DNA from: Lineolata rhizophorae | Taxonomy: Eukaryota; Ascomycota; Dothideomycetes; Lineolatales; Lineolataceae | Direction: 5' to 3' | DNA: 64,000 nt | NCBI GenBank assembly: GCA_010093515.1 | Contig: MU001676.1 | Location: forward strand, 1,179,982-1,243,981 | Part shown: in pieces, positions 1 through 12,074 of the stretch | How the letters are laid out: every line of letters begins with the position of its first letter | Position numbering within the stretch: the first letter of the stretch is position 1 | The notes under the pieces: generated by a model | Seen by the model: only the letters and a program-made list of their open reading frames with translations | Told to the model about the DNA's origin: nothing | The model's database searches: none | Made by a program: the position numbers and the translations under genes

Positions 1-524
1 TTGTCTCCTGGCACTATGGGTTCTACTACTGCCTGTATTTGCGTCCTTCGTGCGTTAACGGGAAGGAGTTGTTTCACGATGCATTGTTCACGGCGCTTGC
101 GTGGGTCTCTCAGCATTATCTGTAAGACAGGGCGCGATTTGTTTCTTTCACGTAAAGATGAGGCGGTCCCTTCTGTTGTATATTCGACTGGTCAAGAGAG
201 TGAGCGCATCATGCATGTGGCGGGAGAGGTAGGAATGGAGTTTGTAGCCACGATGCCAGGTTCAGAAATTTTCTTCTGGGTAGCAGTGGACTGTAGCATC
301 GACACCGATAACACCAAATACTATTATGTACTAGAAATGTGTCCGGCGTGGCAATATGAACTATCATATCCAGCGTATCTCAAGTCAAGCCTTGCGTGGA
401 AGGTTTGAATGTTGTTTCAGATCACTAATTCGAATAAACTCTGAGACTATCTACTAGGAATTGCATCCGAAACAAATCGCGAGAACTTTTCCTCAATTTC
501 CATTGGCCGTCGCACAACTTGTAG

Positions 525-845
525 AAAAATGATTCGCCATTCGGACCGAATTATCAGGCCGAAACACTCCCGGTCTCCCGGATACATACAACGTTCAAGG
601 GATCCACTTCTGCGCTTATCCAAGGACCGCGTGGAGCCGGCTTCCTTTTCGATGGACCGTGGCTAATTGGAAACCTATTCGACGTCAGGGTAGCAATCGC
701 ACGATTCCAGACGAGCGATAGCTCATTCGCTACATATCTGGAATGTGAGAACAAAAAGCGCACCCGCGATGTGTATGTACGCAATTGCACGTTTTCGAAT
801 TCAAGCCCCTGTGTTGCGATGGAACATGGCCTTCTAAAAATCTAG
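525..845 (+). other. Unassigned open frame without ATG
   Basis: A stop-free frame of about 106 codons ends in TAG at 843-845 and is preceded by TAG at 522-524. It contains residues such as FLFDGPWLIGNLFDVRV and a cysteine-containing tail. It has no ATG, so it could only be an internal or last exon, or chance. I do not recognise the family and found no convincing partner exon. Confidence 0.15.
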
Positions 846-2137
846 CGTGGGATCGTCCAAGAGCTACATCTTCGATTTCCGAAAAAGGTTACGCAATAGA
901 AGACTCGCGGAAGGGTGGCGCCGTGGAATGAAGTTAGCTCCCACGTATGTCAGGGGCAGTGCGAAGCAAAGTCCGACAATTTTTATTGCGCCGAGGGCGG
1001 AAGGCGGTCGGGGTGATCTGTCATACACGGTGTGTAGCACTACTCCGTGCTCCGCGGTGGTTTGACCAAACGAAATGGCCATGGCTGGGCGCTGCTATGT
1101 ATGAGGCCTTTCGGTGGTGGGAGTGGTGTGGCCTGATGCCGCGTGCGTGATGGGGGCAGCCGCTGGCTTTCTCCGCGGCAGTGGAGCAACACCACCGCGA
1201 CAAGCACATAACGTAGCACATCAACGCGCCAAGACTTGTGATCTCATTCATTGATAGAACTCTGCGAGTTGGCCTCCGCCTTCTTTTCTCTTCTTTCGCT
1301 TTCCTTTTGCGACTGGAAGTCCCCTTGCTCGTTTCAAAACTGCCCGCCAATCGCTCGACCGGAGGACGGTTCTCATTGCCGCAATTGCTGCGACCCGGCT
1401 GCGCCAAATCCCTCGAGCCGTGGCCGAGGAGGCATACAGCCGCGTGCTCATCCCGCACGCGAGCCGCCCTCGCAGCAGCGAATACCGTCTGCACGCATGT
1501 CCGGACAGGCGCAGGCAACCGCAGCAGGCATTGTGCCAAGCAAGCCACAGCCCCGACGACCGCGCCGCTGGATCCTGAGGCATCCCGTTTCCACACGCCC
1601 GTATCAGGGCAGCCGTGATGGGAGCGGGTGCGAGGTGGGGGTTTTCTGATAAGGATATGTGTGCCCTAATCTTCGAAGCCCATTTTATTTCCCCAGTGCG
1701 GAGTACATGTGTGGACGGCTGCTCCCAGTGCTACCCGCGTCGTGGGGTGCATGATCGAAACTGCTCTATAATCTACAGGTAGGTACTGCCGAGCCATGTA
1801 TGTAGACACTTCTCAACGGCCAAACTAGTGATGGACTCGCTGTCCGCCATTCATAGTACAGGTACTCTAGTAGGAGTAAAAATCCCGACGTCCAATAGCG
1901 GAGCCAGCAAATAAAAAAGTTCTTATCGCCCGATAATAGCACGGAACGTCGAAAAGTGCCGAATCACGTCCGAGAGTTTCGGTAAACCCGCGTGCGGCAT
2001 GCGAAGCAACGCTCCAAGTTCCTGCACCGCCCACATTTTAATTGTTGTAGGCACGTCTTCGGAGTCGACCACCGTCGCAAGCTAGTGTGCAATCGCAACT
2101 GATTCTTGGATTCGCCTTCAGGCGTTTCATCGTGAGT

Positions 2138-2419
2138 CTATTCGGGCCGCCCCGATTTCGGAACCGCGTCAAGTTCTGGGTCAATGTACTGCCATGTTCC
2201 CTCTGCTGCCTCGGCCGTACGTTTGCTTGAGGAGATCCAGAGATTCCAGTTTGAGGTCCCACGAAGTGTGATCATGCCGACGATTGTGCTAGCAATGGCA
2301 GAAAAGTGCGCTGTGACATACGCTTCGAGAAATTGACGCTGAAATCGAACCGTGCCGAGAGCCGTGGGCTGTGATCTGTTCGGAGGCTCATAGTCCGATT
2401 GGAAAAGGTCAACAAGCAC
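2138..2419 (-). mobile_element. Copia-type Gag-like relic
   Basis: The translated minus frame contains ITLRGTSNWNLWISSSKRTA followed by WQYIDPELD. This resembles the start of the Gag region in fungal Ty1/Copia retrotransposons, where a substrate-like L-x-G-x-x-N-W-x-x-W motif is followed by a W-x-Y-I-(D/N)-P motif. A stop closes the frame soon after, and no protease, integrase, reverse transcriptase or LTR is visible nearby. If the reading is right this is a small decayed fragment. The identification rests on remembered family patterns, not on a search. Confidence 0.3.
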
Positions 2420-4501
2420 GCCGAACAGTTGGAATTGCCTCGAAAACTGTCGATAGGGCTCTATACGGCTCTCCGTCTAGAATCGCTGTAGGTCTACTGC
2501 TTAGGAGAAGATTGCCGGGCTCATACATTTCCGATACTTGCCAATGAAGTATGTTGGTACTATATACGAAAATTCTATCGAATTAAACGAAAGTACGGGG
2601 TTGCTCCTGAGCATAGGCTTGGCGGCTGAGCTATTCTGTTTAAACGTTCCCTGAAACATATTGGCCTTAGGACTTGTCTAGATCTGTTCTAGTTTGCATA
2701 TAATGTACTAGTCTAGAGCTATATCGTATTTAGCGTACACATAGCGCGTGTCTCGAGGGTTTTTGGTACGCTCAAGCTCGCAACCCCGCTGCTCAGGAGT
2801 TTGCGCTGCGTATGCGATACGCCTTCAGATTGCACCATGTAGTACAGGTTCGAACGTCGATGCGGGATTTGGCTCCCTTGCCTCTGTGCTAGATTGAAGT
2901 CACGTACAGAGCCATAATAATCCCACAGCAAAAGTCGCCGATAACAAAACGTGGGGCACTCACCCCGGACTTGGACGCCGGCATTTTGGGACCGGAGTGC
3001 TGCGTACGGAACACCTGCATACGCAACGAGATTAAGCAGCCAAAAACAACTTTTCCAAGCGAAGCACGTCGAACAGAGATCTCTCGAGCGAAAGAGCAGC
3101 GAATCAGACGGGCGCGGGCTGTGCTCCGAAAGAATTGGCCCAGCAGCGACTTGGCAGCGGCCGACGAACACCACCCCGTCTTACGGGTCTCAGCCAGCCC
3201 CCTGGTAGGCTTGGTTTGGCATTTCACCCTTTGACCGGACCCGTCTCCGCCCAAGCCACGTGGGGAGCCGCGAGCAAGCCGTAACGTACGTATGTCGTAG
3301 CACGCACATATGTCCCTCCGTATGTATGTGCGTCCGCCGTGCGTATTTCGTTCACTCTCCATTGCGCACATGCCTCGCCCGTTCCAGACGTGCCGCGTGC
3401 CGATCCTCACCTCATGCCCGCGAATCGCGCGATGATTCGTCCGGCGCCGCGGTGTCCTGCCAGCGCGACACGGGGTGAGTGAGGGGGACTCAGGGGTCCC
3501 CACTCGTGGTTGTCCCCCACACGGGCCACTGGCGCGCGGCCGGTGGAAAATGGCGCGCTCGCGTTCAGTTCCCGACAAACTTCGGCGCGGCGCAAGAGGG
3601 GACGACGACGACGGGGACGGGGACGAGGACGGGGACGCGGCAACACTTTGGGGCGCCGCTGACGGAATGGGCCTGTGAAGCGAGATCAACTGGGTTCTTG
3701 GCCGAGGGCGCTTCGTTCATTCGCGGACCGCGCTTGGCGAGCGCGACAATCGAGCGTGCTACGGTTGTGGTGGTCTGGCTGCTTTCGAGTTCAAGGCGTC
3801 GGTGTGAGTTTGCAGCCACGGCGGCTAGATTGAGCCGGTATGGAAGTAGGTATGCGGTCGACAGTCGAATCGAGCGCCTATTGCAAAGCATTGGATTGGC
3901 AAGCCGACTTCATCTCGTCGTCCTCGTCCTCGAGAAGCCGTAGCCCCTGCCCATAGGTGCAAACATACTTCCGCCAGCATTTACCCAGCTTAACCTTAAC
4001 TTTTTCACGCGACTGCTCCGCCCACCACGAGCTACATAGCCCGTCCTCCCATCCAGAGACGCACGCACGCCATGCCTCCCGTGGAAATTCTCCGAAGCGG
4101 GAAACAAGGTCTGGGTCCCGTTTCGTAGACGCGGGACTTGCCGGTCGGTACTTGATCTTTAGGGTGCAGACCGCACGCACGGCAAGCCGAACGCCCTCTC
4201 CTATCTCGATATCAAAGCCGGCCGGAAGAGACGGATGGGGCCGGCAGCAATCACACATACATAGCTTCGTCAGATCTAGCGTCGTGAAAAGAAGGCCGCG
4301 GGCTCCGGACCGGCCAGGCACGGCTGAGCCAGACCCGCGGTGTTACGGTAGCGCTATCTTCAAATCAATAAACTTTGTCCCCCGCCTTGCCTTGAGCAAA
4401 AAGAAGGAGGAATAGATGCAGCCTTGCCGTTGCGTAATACTGCCGTCCGTATGTACTCCACCCGCCGGGCCCCTCCTCCTCTCCACAGGGCAGGCCAGCT
4501 T

Positions 4502-5309
4502 TTAAGCCTCGCCCTTGAGCCTGCCCTCGATCTCCCCGAGCTCCTCCGCGCTGTCGACCTCGAGTATCCGGCCTACCTCGGCCGTGTTGCGCATCAGCTC
4601 CTTGGCGCCCGCGTACAGCATGCGCATCTCGTTGTTGCACGTGACTGGCATATAGTAGAGCATCACGTAGGGGACCGAGAGACGGCCCGACTCCTGCGAA
4701 GGTGGTTGCGCCTGTTTTAATCTTCCTGATGTTTCGGAATGAACGTGAAACGCGGGGAAAATCGAGGCGGGGTAACGGGGATAGCACCGAGGCGTGTGGT
4801 GCCACCAGTGCGGTGCTCAAACAGAGCACGTACTGAAAGGAACAGAGGAACGAACCAGAGTGATGGGGTGACTCAGGAGGATGTAGCGCGGCGAGTGGTC
4901 CGGGAGCTCGTCACCCAGCTCGGCCAGATTCGAGTACACCTCATCGTCGGCTTGGGATATCTCCATCGTCTTCTTGTCGATCTGATCTAGAATTTACCCG
5001 CGTTAGGTATCAGCTGGGGCGGGGAGACAAAAGCGCGCATGGATTACAATCATGCTTTTTGTGGAAAGCGAGAAAGGACAATCGGGGAAGAAAGTCAGTC
5101 TGTTGAATGCGTACAAACGACGGCCTGGGGATCCTTTGCGCGCGACGTCCCTAGCCGGAACTTGCGCAGCTTCTCCTGCGTCTCTGGCGAGAAGGTGTAC
5201 AACCGAGCCTCGGACGACTGCAACGACGAGCGCCGGCCAATGGTCAGCAGGGGCTCATAGTCATGGCCAAAGGCGAGATATGAACTGGCGGGGAAGACTG
5301 AAGTACCAT
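4502..5309 (-). CDS. GMF1: GMF/ADF-H family actin regulator (glia maturation factor-like)
   Basis: Four exons give 142 aa: 5309-5307 (only the ATG), 5217-5115, 4986-4856 and 4693-4502. The protein begins MSSEARLYTFSPETQEKLRK and continues with YQIDKKTMEIS, LPDHSPRYILLSHPITLESG and RLSVPYVMLYYMPVTC, ending in an acidic ELGEIEGRLKGEA tail. Order and length fit a single ADF-homology domain of the GMF subfamily (yeast Aim7), which binds the Arp2/3 complex, promotes debranching and inhibits new branches on actin networks. The first intron directly follows the start codon, and the third (162 nt) is long for this window. The gene is divergent from the molybdopterin-domain gene, with 519 nt between the starts. 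The ATG-only exon is the least certain part of the model; the body of the protein is secure. Confidence 0.9.
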
Positions 5310-5828
5310 TCCTCTGATATATGAGGTATGACACCCTGACTGCGTTCACGTTACGGGACTTCGGGCCGCAAGGTTATCTGACGAGTTGAAGACCGCTTCG
5401 GCAGGCCTCGAGAGCAGAACCGGGTTGAGGCCGCTCCGTGCAAACGTGAGGTGATGACGATGATGCTCAGGCACCCGCGTTTCTGGTAGGGCTGACGAGA
5501 CGGGCGCGGCGGCCCGACGCCATCGGCCGAGCAGGATCCGGCTTAGTAGCCGCTTTAGTCACGCTACGCGCGCGAAGATAGCGTATCGTCACGGCTAGCA
5601 AGAGATAGAAACCGAGTCTTCCGGCGCAAGCGCCAGGGATGCGCCCCACAACTAGCCGAGGATCGAGTGCGCCGTCCCGCATCCTCCCACCCACCGCCGC
5701 CGCAACACACGACAGTATCCCCTTTAAGGCAACTTTGCAGGCCTGCAAATAGTGCGCGCCGAGAATATATTCCATCCTGCATGCAATTGGCGAGCCTCGT
5801 TTCTCCTTGATCCCGCCCGGATCGGCCC
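5310..5828. promoter_or_regulatory. Divergent intergenic region
   Basis: This 519-nt spacer separates the start of the GMF-like gene (minus) from the molybdopterin-domain gene (plus) and must carry both promoters. No specific transcription-factor site or TATA element could be assigned by eye. Confidence 0.4.
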
Positions 5829-6954
5829 ATGTACGCCCGCCTGAGCCAGCTCGTCCGGCAGCTCCCCAGGCCCAGCACCACCGCCGCCCTGTCCGCGAGC
5901 CGAGCACGCCCCACGTCGCCCACGCCGAGGCCGGCGGCCATGTCGTCCGCGCGCACGATACACACGGCAGGGTGCATTGTCATCGGAGACGAAGTGTTGG
6001 GAGGCAAGGTGCATACGTTTCCGTCACGCATAGGGGGCGCATATTTGGCCAGAATGGGCCGTCGTACTGATTTCGCTATTGTTAGACCGTGGACACGAAC
6101 TCGGCCTACTTCGCCAAGTACTGCTTCTCCCTGGGCATCGCGCTCAAGCGCATCGAGGTCATCCCGGACGATGAGGAAGACATCGTGGAAGCCACGCGGC
6201 GCATGTCCGCAAACTACGACTTCGTCGTGACTTCGGGAGGCATCGGGCCCACGTACGTTCCCCGGAGAGCAACCGTAAGGTCTTGGACTTTTCTTCTTAC
6301 CTGACCAAAACGCGCTTTCACTCCAGTCATGACGACATCACCTACCAGTCAATAGCCAAGGCGTTCGACCTACCTCTAACGCTGCACCAAGAAGCCTTCG
6401 AGCGCATGAAGCGCCTCTCGAAGCCGCACCCCTCGCAGCCCAACTTCGACTGGAACGTGCCTTCGCCGGCGCTGACGGCCAAGCGGCGCATGGTCGAGGT
6501 GCCGCTCGACAAGTCGCGGGACCTGTCGGAGCAGGTCCTCTTTCTCGACGAGAGCCTGTGGGTGCCCGTGGTGGTGGCCAACGGCAACGTGCACATACTA
6601 CCGGGCATCCCGCGCCTCTTCGAGAAGCTGCTCGACTGCCTCAAGCCGCGCCTGCTGCCGCGCCTGACGGATCCCGAGGGCAAAGGGATACACCGCATCC
6701 TCTTCGCCACGCCTATGGCCGAGAGCGCCGTCGCCGGCTACCTGACGGAGCTGGCGGCCAAGGTGGAGCCCAAGGGCGTCAAGGTCGGGAGCTACCCACG
6801 GTGGCACAAGAAGCACAATAGCGTGACGCTGGTGGGACGAGACCAGGAGCTGCTCGAGAGCCTCGTGCCCGAGGTCGAGGCCGCCATCCAAGGGCACCGC
6901 GTGACGCTCGAGGACGAGCGAGACGGCGAGAACGAATCGGACCAGGACAGCTAG
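5829..6954 (+). CDS. Molybdopterin-binding (MoaB/Mog, CinA-N-like) domain protein
   Basis: Exons 5829-6008, 6086-6252 and 6327-6954 join to 324 aa; starting at the in-frame ATG at 5940 would give 287 aa. Motifs of the MoCF_biosynth fold are clear: [20 protein letters not shown] near residue 48, then [20 protein letters not shown], with the GGIGPTHDD loop rebuilt exactly across intron 2. The following segment ([12 protein letters not shown]) also fits CinA-N and FAD-synthetase-like relatives. The 37-residue extension before the second methionine is rich in Arg, Ser and Ala and lacks acidic residues, so a mitochondrial presequence is plausible and start choice may decide location. Fungal members are usually annotated only by domain, and the substrate is not established. 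The tail is acidic ([14 protein letters not shown]). Confidence 0.9.
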
Positions 6955-8617
6955 TAGCGCGCGCGACGGCCAGGAGAGAAAGGAGAGCGAGCGGACGGTT
7001 TGCCGCCAGGGCGGAGTGGCGGCCTTGCCTAAATATAACTGCAAGCTGCACCGGTCCGCGGCTAGGTGCGCCGTTTCACGCGATAGGCTCGAAGTCGGAC
7101 GGAGTCGGTGGTACGTCGTGCGGGTGTCTGTACATATGCTGCCCAGGGTAGGGAGCGAGTCGAGTCGAGCGGTGGCACCTCGCAAACCCGGGCTGAAGAA
7201 AAGGCGGAAAGCAGTCGTAACTAAATAGAAATGGGTGTACGAGCTACAGGCGACAAGTTTCCACAAGCCGCTCGCAAAGGGTCGCGAAAGCGTCGAGGCG
7301 CGCCGTCCCTAGGGGCCGGTTGGGCCGCCAAGGGCGCGAGGCGCGAGAACTACGTAGGTAGATACCTAGGCGGCTAGCAGAAGCACGGCCGGAGCCCGGT
7401 CGGCGATGGTGATTGGAGACGCGGCGGAGCCCTCGAGGCGCCGGCCGCCAGCGCGCCCAACCCCGCCACGGACCCCGCCGGGCGCGGCGGAGAGGCACGG
7501 GTAGATTGCAACGGGCGGGAGCCCAAACGGGGCAAGGCCCAAGGCACGCAGGCGGCGGGACTCGGCCGGGGGCTTGCTGCCGGGGGCATCGAAGGGAACG
7601 AAACGAAACGTCGTGCCATTGTGCTTCGTGCATGCGGGCGGGCGGGCGACAGGATTTGGCGAGGCTAGCGGGCCTGCCAGCACCGAAACGGCAGCGCCGG
7701 CGCTCGACGGGACCCGCTCACGATTCGAACCTGCATGCATGGCCGCACGATCCCATGACTTTTCCGCCTGCGAGGCGGGCCTGGCAAGTGGGAGCCGTCG
7801 GGCAGAGCGCATCGCGCCGGCGGCGGGCTCTTCGCCTTCGACTCGGCTCGGGGGTGCTGCGAGGTGTTTGCGAGATGGACGGAGGAGTGGCTCTGGGCGG
7901 AAAGAGCGCCGGCGGCGCTCCCGTGCCCCGTGGGCCGGCGGCTCTGGCGGGGACCTACCGCTTGCAGCAGCCGGTTCCTGCGGTGCGCGATGCACAGATG
8001 CAGCGACCACACAATCCTATGTAGCCTCGAACTATGGCCTGCAGCAATCAGCGTCCTTTTTTTTTCCCTTTTCCTTTTTTGCTTCCCCGACCCCCATCTC
8101 GCCTTGCAAGGGTGCGGGACCTATCTCGCGCAGCCCTTACGCGTGTGCGAACTGGGTGACTGGTTTGGCGCCGGGGTTGGTTCGATCGATCAGAAGAAAA
8201 TCGGCATCTGGCCCACGTCTCCCCCGTCCAACGCGCACGCACGAACGGCCTGCAGGGCGGTTGGCGGGCGCGGGCTGGTGCCCGTGCCGCCTGGGCGACA
8301 GCGAAAAGCGAAAGCGACCCGATCCCCTTACTCGGCCCCGGAGCCACGACCAGGCGAAGAGCGAAGGCCGGCAGGGTGGAATGTGAGCGAGCGCGACCGT
8401 GCGGCGGGCGCGGGCTCCCCCCGGCGCGCGCCTTGGAGGGCTAGTGGCTGGGCGCGCGACCCTGGCCCCGACTAGCAGACGCTGCCGAGCGTCCGTTGCG
8501 CGCCGCCCGCACAAGCTCCCCCGTCTCAGCGACCGCCGGGTCCGACCCAGCAGCGCCCGCCGCTCGGAGAACCGACCGCAAGCCCATTGTCCCGTCGCCC
8601 GTCCACCTTCCTCCCTC

Positions 8618-8680
8618 TCCTCCTCTTCCTCCTCTTCCTGCTGCTGCTGCTCCTGCTGCTGCTGCTTCTTCTTCTTCCTG
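8618..8680. repeat. CTN trinucleotide-rich tract in RAS leader
   Basis: Runs of CTC, CTT and CTG triplets form an imperfect pyrimidine-rich microsatellite. It is read from the DNA directly; its effect on RAS expression is unknown. Confidence 0.8.
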
Positions 8681-8921
8681 TCCCTTTCTCTCCTGTCGAC
8701 TTCGCCCCCCCTCTCTCCGTTCTGCCGCCTCCATCGCTCCGTCTCTCCCTCCGTCGCCCGCGTCGGCCGCCGTCGCCTGCCGTGCCCCCCACCGCTCGCT
8801 CACGACGCGCTCTCGCCGCACCGGCCGCCAATTGCTCGCCGCGCCGCCCCCGTCGTCCGTTCCACCCGTCCCTGGCCTCGCCCACCCAGCCCGGCCTGCC
8901 CCTGCCCACCTGCAGCAGCGT

Positions 8922-8949
8922 CCGCCGCCGCCGCCGCCGCCGCCGCCGC
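8922..8949. repeat. (CCG)n microsatellite
   Basis: About nine CCG units lie in tandem inside the long leader upstream of RAS. Confidence 0.85.
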
Positions 8950-9159
8950 TCTCGGCTGTGGGCTCCACCGCCTTCGTTCCTTCTTGCCCTCCCTCGCTCC
9001 CGCCCGGTCTCGCCGCGCTCGCCCGTTGCCGCCGCCTACCAACCACGCAGGCGCCGCCCCGTCGAGCTTCCCGCGCCGCGAACCGCTCCACCTCCACTTT
9101 CTTTCTCCGCCCTTCACCACCCGCCATCGCACGTTCGCTTTTCGCGTCAGCAAGCCGCC

Positions 9160-10066
9160 ATGGCCACAAAGGTACGCTCCCAGGCTCCGTTCGAGACTGC
9201 CCCCACACGTCAATAGCGCGCCTTCAGTAACACCCAAGTCCGTCGCAGTTTCTTCGAGAGTACAAGCTGGTTGTCGTCGGCGGAGGCGGCGTGGGCAAGT
9301 CCTGCCTGACCATCCAGCTAATCCAGAGCCATTTCGTCGATGAATACGACCCGACAATCGAAGGTGCGTAGCGATTGGGGCCCCCTCTCCCCCGTCAATG
9401 TTCGCGCTCGCATCCGGCTAGACGCGCCAAAGAAGAAGAGACCCGCTTTGAACTGACGCTTACCTTCGACTTGTTTCCGTTCAGACTCGTACCGCAAGCA
9501 GTGTGTCATCGATGATGAGGTCGCATTGCTTGATGTGCTCGACACCGCCGGCCAGGAGGAGTACTCGGCTATGCGCGAGCAGTACATGCGGACTGGCGAA
9601 GGCTTCCTGCTCGTCTATTCGATAACATCACGGCAGTCGTTTGAAGAAATCATGACTTTCCAGCAGCAGATCCTCAGGGTGAAGGACAGGGACTATTTCC
9701 CCATCATCGTCGTGGGCAACAAGTGCGACCTGGAGTCGGAGCGACAGGTGTCCACCCAAGGTTTGTCGTCACTCTGCCGCTTCTGGCGACTCTACGTCCG
9801 CGTGTTGCTGATAAGGTAACTGCGCAGAGGGCCAAAACCTGGCGCGCCAGTTCGGATGCAAATTTATCGAGACTTCGGCAAAGTCACGCATCAATGTCGA
9901 CAACGCTTTTTACGACATCGTTCGCGAGATCCGCCGCTATAACAAGGAAATGCAAACACATCCTGGAGGCGCGCCCGCGCCAGGAACCCGGGGTGCTCAG
10001 GAAAAGATGGACATGGACGATGACCGCGAAAGGTCGGGATGCTGTGGAGGGTGCGTGGTGATGTAA
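9160..10066 (+). CDS. RAS: Ras small GTPase
   Basis: Exons 9160-9171, 9249-9363, 9485-9760 and 9828-10066 give 213 aa. All G boxes are intact: GGGGVGKS (P loop, near residue 14), YDPTIEDSY (effector switch I), DTAGQEEY (switch II), NKCD and ETSAK. The C terminus is GCCGGCVVM, so CVVM is the farnesylated CaaX box and the upstream cysteines are candidates for palmitoylation, placing the protein at the plasma membrane. It matches the Ras1/RasA class of filamentous fungi, which controls growth, polarity and cAMP/MAPK signalling. The first exon holds only MATK and the ATG has a good context (GCCATGG). No activating change is present at the P loop or at the switch II glutamine. A 776-nt ATG-free pyrimidine-rich leader precedes the gene. 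Confidence 0.98.
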
Positions 10067-12030
10067 GGTGTCGTGTTAGGCTTGGTAACGAAGAATCGAT
10101 TTTGGCGGGGAAGGGAAAGAAAAGAAAGTGAAAAGAAAAAGGAACAGCTTGGAAGAAAGATAGGCTAGGGTATGTCTCATTTGCCTAGCGCTGGATATCA
10201 TCTACCTCCTGCTCGGCTCTTGCATGCGATTTTGTGCGCCGCGAGATTGATGGCAAGGAGACGGCTGTCTCACACTGCCTCGTTGGCCAGGTCGGCTCGT
10301 GGCTTATTTCATTCTTCTATGTGTCTCCATTTTGGGTGCGCCTTCCTCCTTCCAAATCCACATTTTACTCTCCATTACTACCACCAGCTTCAATTCATGC
10401 GGGCGCGAAGGCGATCTGGATTTCAGGGTATATCGCAAATCTTGGTGCTCAAAGTACTCAGACGGAATTGAATTCTCCTTCTTTCTCCCTCCGTCTTTCT
10501 CTTTTCCTGTGCTGATATCTGGGCTTATTTTCTTTGACGATTACGGCTACCAAGCGCATTGTGCCGCACTCCAGGCAGCAAAATGCTGTGCCTCAGTACC
10601 AGGTGGGGCCACATCACACTTCTCTGGGGGCTAGGGAGGCTCCGGGAAGCTATTATCTGGTCCTGTAGTTTCTAACGGACGTGTGGAGAACGCATATTGA
10701 GATCGCACGTACGGTCTAGAGTGGCTACCATCATCAGAGCTCGTGCTATCCGCGTGTTCCAATCACACATGTTCGCTTACCCGGCCTACGCATCAACCGG
10801 ACAACTCGTTGAGTGTTCGTAACTCGAGCCGGGCCGCCATTTGTCACTTCAGACTCTGTAGCAGCCCAATCCATATCCGACTTATCCGTGATCGCAAGGG
10901 AACTGCGCAATACGAGACCGCAAACATGAGCGAACTGGCTACTTCTCTGCAAAAACAGGTCTGCGACAGGATGCACGGATCGCCAATCTTCGGTTCTTTT
11001 TGAACACGCCCGCTACGTGGGCGCGATAACACGTCCGTTCCGGATTTCGGGAAGTGCCTGCACTGGCTTGGTGTCGTCATTTCGCATCCTTCGGAGTTGG
11101 ATTGAGCGGCCTCCTCCCTTTAACGGCCAACAGGGATAGGTCTGTACTGAGCCGTCGACCGTGCGCAAAAGAGCGTCAACGCCGTGAAAACCCCATTGGG
11201 ACTGAAATGCTGTGTACCAAGTTGCTGGAAGAGGCCGACACTTTTGTCGCCAAGAATCCCATTCCGCCGTTGTCCGTCTGCGACGCGCTTCGACCCCGCT
11301 CAGACCACCCTCGCTCACCCACACATTTTTAGCCTTTTTGCCGTGACGCCCACCATTCGTGCCTATTCTTACCTGTGGTGCCATGGAATACTCGAGACCC
11401 CCGAGTTGCAGGGAGCCTCTATATTACCACAAATTGTAAGTCCGAAAGAGCAGGATGATTGGTTTCCAGAGCCATCTTGAGCCATTCCGTTTCTTCTATA
11501 GGACACGACTTGCCTGAAACGGAACGTCGGAATCAACCGCCTGCATATAGATACCAAAATGCCAGGTCCCATTCGTCGTACGTCGGCGTATTGGTAAACC
11601 CGTTAGCAACTCCCATAGCCGTTTCCCTTCAAAAATCCAATCCCACGTGCGAGCTATCAATCCGTAGCAGTCGTCGCCCTCGCCTCACTCTTGCCGCCGT
11701 TATCCCATTTTGAGCAGCTCGAAGTTTTTCTTTTTCGACGATCGTCAACCAGAAGGCGCACGCGTCGTTTACCTTACGTCTAAGTCGCCACACGACCCAC
11801 ACCCACGCAAGGTGCCAAGTGCCTGTCATGCACGACGATCCCCGACGACTCGGGCATTGCGCGTGCGCGGCGCCCAGACGTGCGGATCGAACCGTAAAGT
11901 CGCAGCCGGGCACATGGCATGCTGCCGGGAGCAGATTTTACCACCTGCCGTAACGAGCGCGCGCGACAGCTCAACTCTGCCTGGCTTCATCACGAGTGCG
12001 CGGACCGCGGGCAAGTCGCCGACTGTACTT

Positions 12031-12074
12031 CTTTTCTTTTCTTTTCTTTTCCTTTTTTTCTTTTTTTTTCTTTG
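12031..12074. repeat. T/C-rich (TTTTC)n tract
   Basis: An almost pure pyrimidine run made of TTTTC units merging into oligo-T, in a gene-free interval. Confidence 0.8.

Larger units (their letters stand above)
1..4501. other. Gene-poor left flank
   Basis: No gene model with recognisable family features could be built here. Apart from an unassigned open frame at 525-845 and a Gag-like relic at 2138-2419, the open frames lack conserved motifs and overlap each other on both strands. A GAC/GGGGAC-rich low-complexity tract lies at about 3600-3645. Confidence 0.5.
6955..9159. promoter_or_regulatory. Long upstream region and ATG-free leader of RAS
   Basis: No gene was found in this stretch. The last 776 nt before the RAS start (8384-9159) contain no ATG on the plus strand; the nearest upstream ATG (8381) is followed at once by TGA. 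The leader is pyrimidine-rich, with CTN repeats at about 8618-8680 and CCG repeats at about 8922-8949. This is the pattern expected of a long transcribed 5' leader. Large open frames here (for example 8399-9343) are GC-rich low-complexity artefacts. Confidence 0.5.

Noticed and set aside
8399-9343. Long plus-strand open frame (314 codons) over the RAS leader
   Set aside because: It is made of Ser, Arg and Pro runs from CTN and CCG repeats, has equally long frames on the other strand, has no ATG in its first 250 codons, and runs into RAS exon 2 in a different frame.
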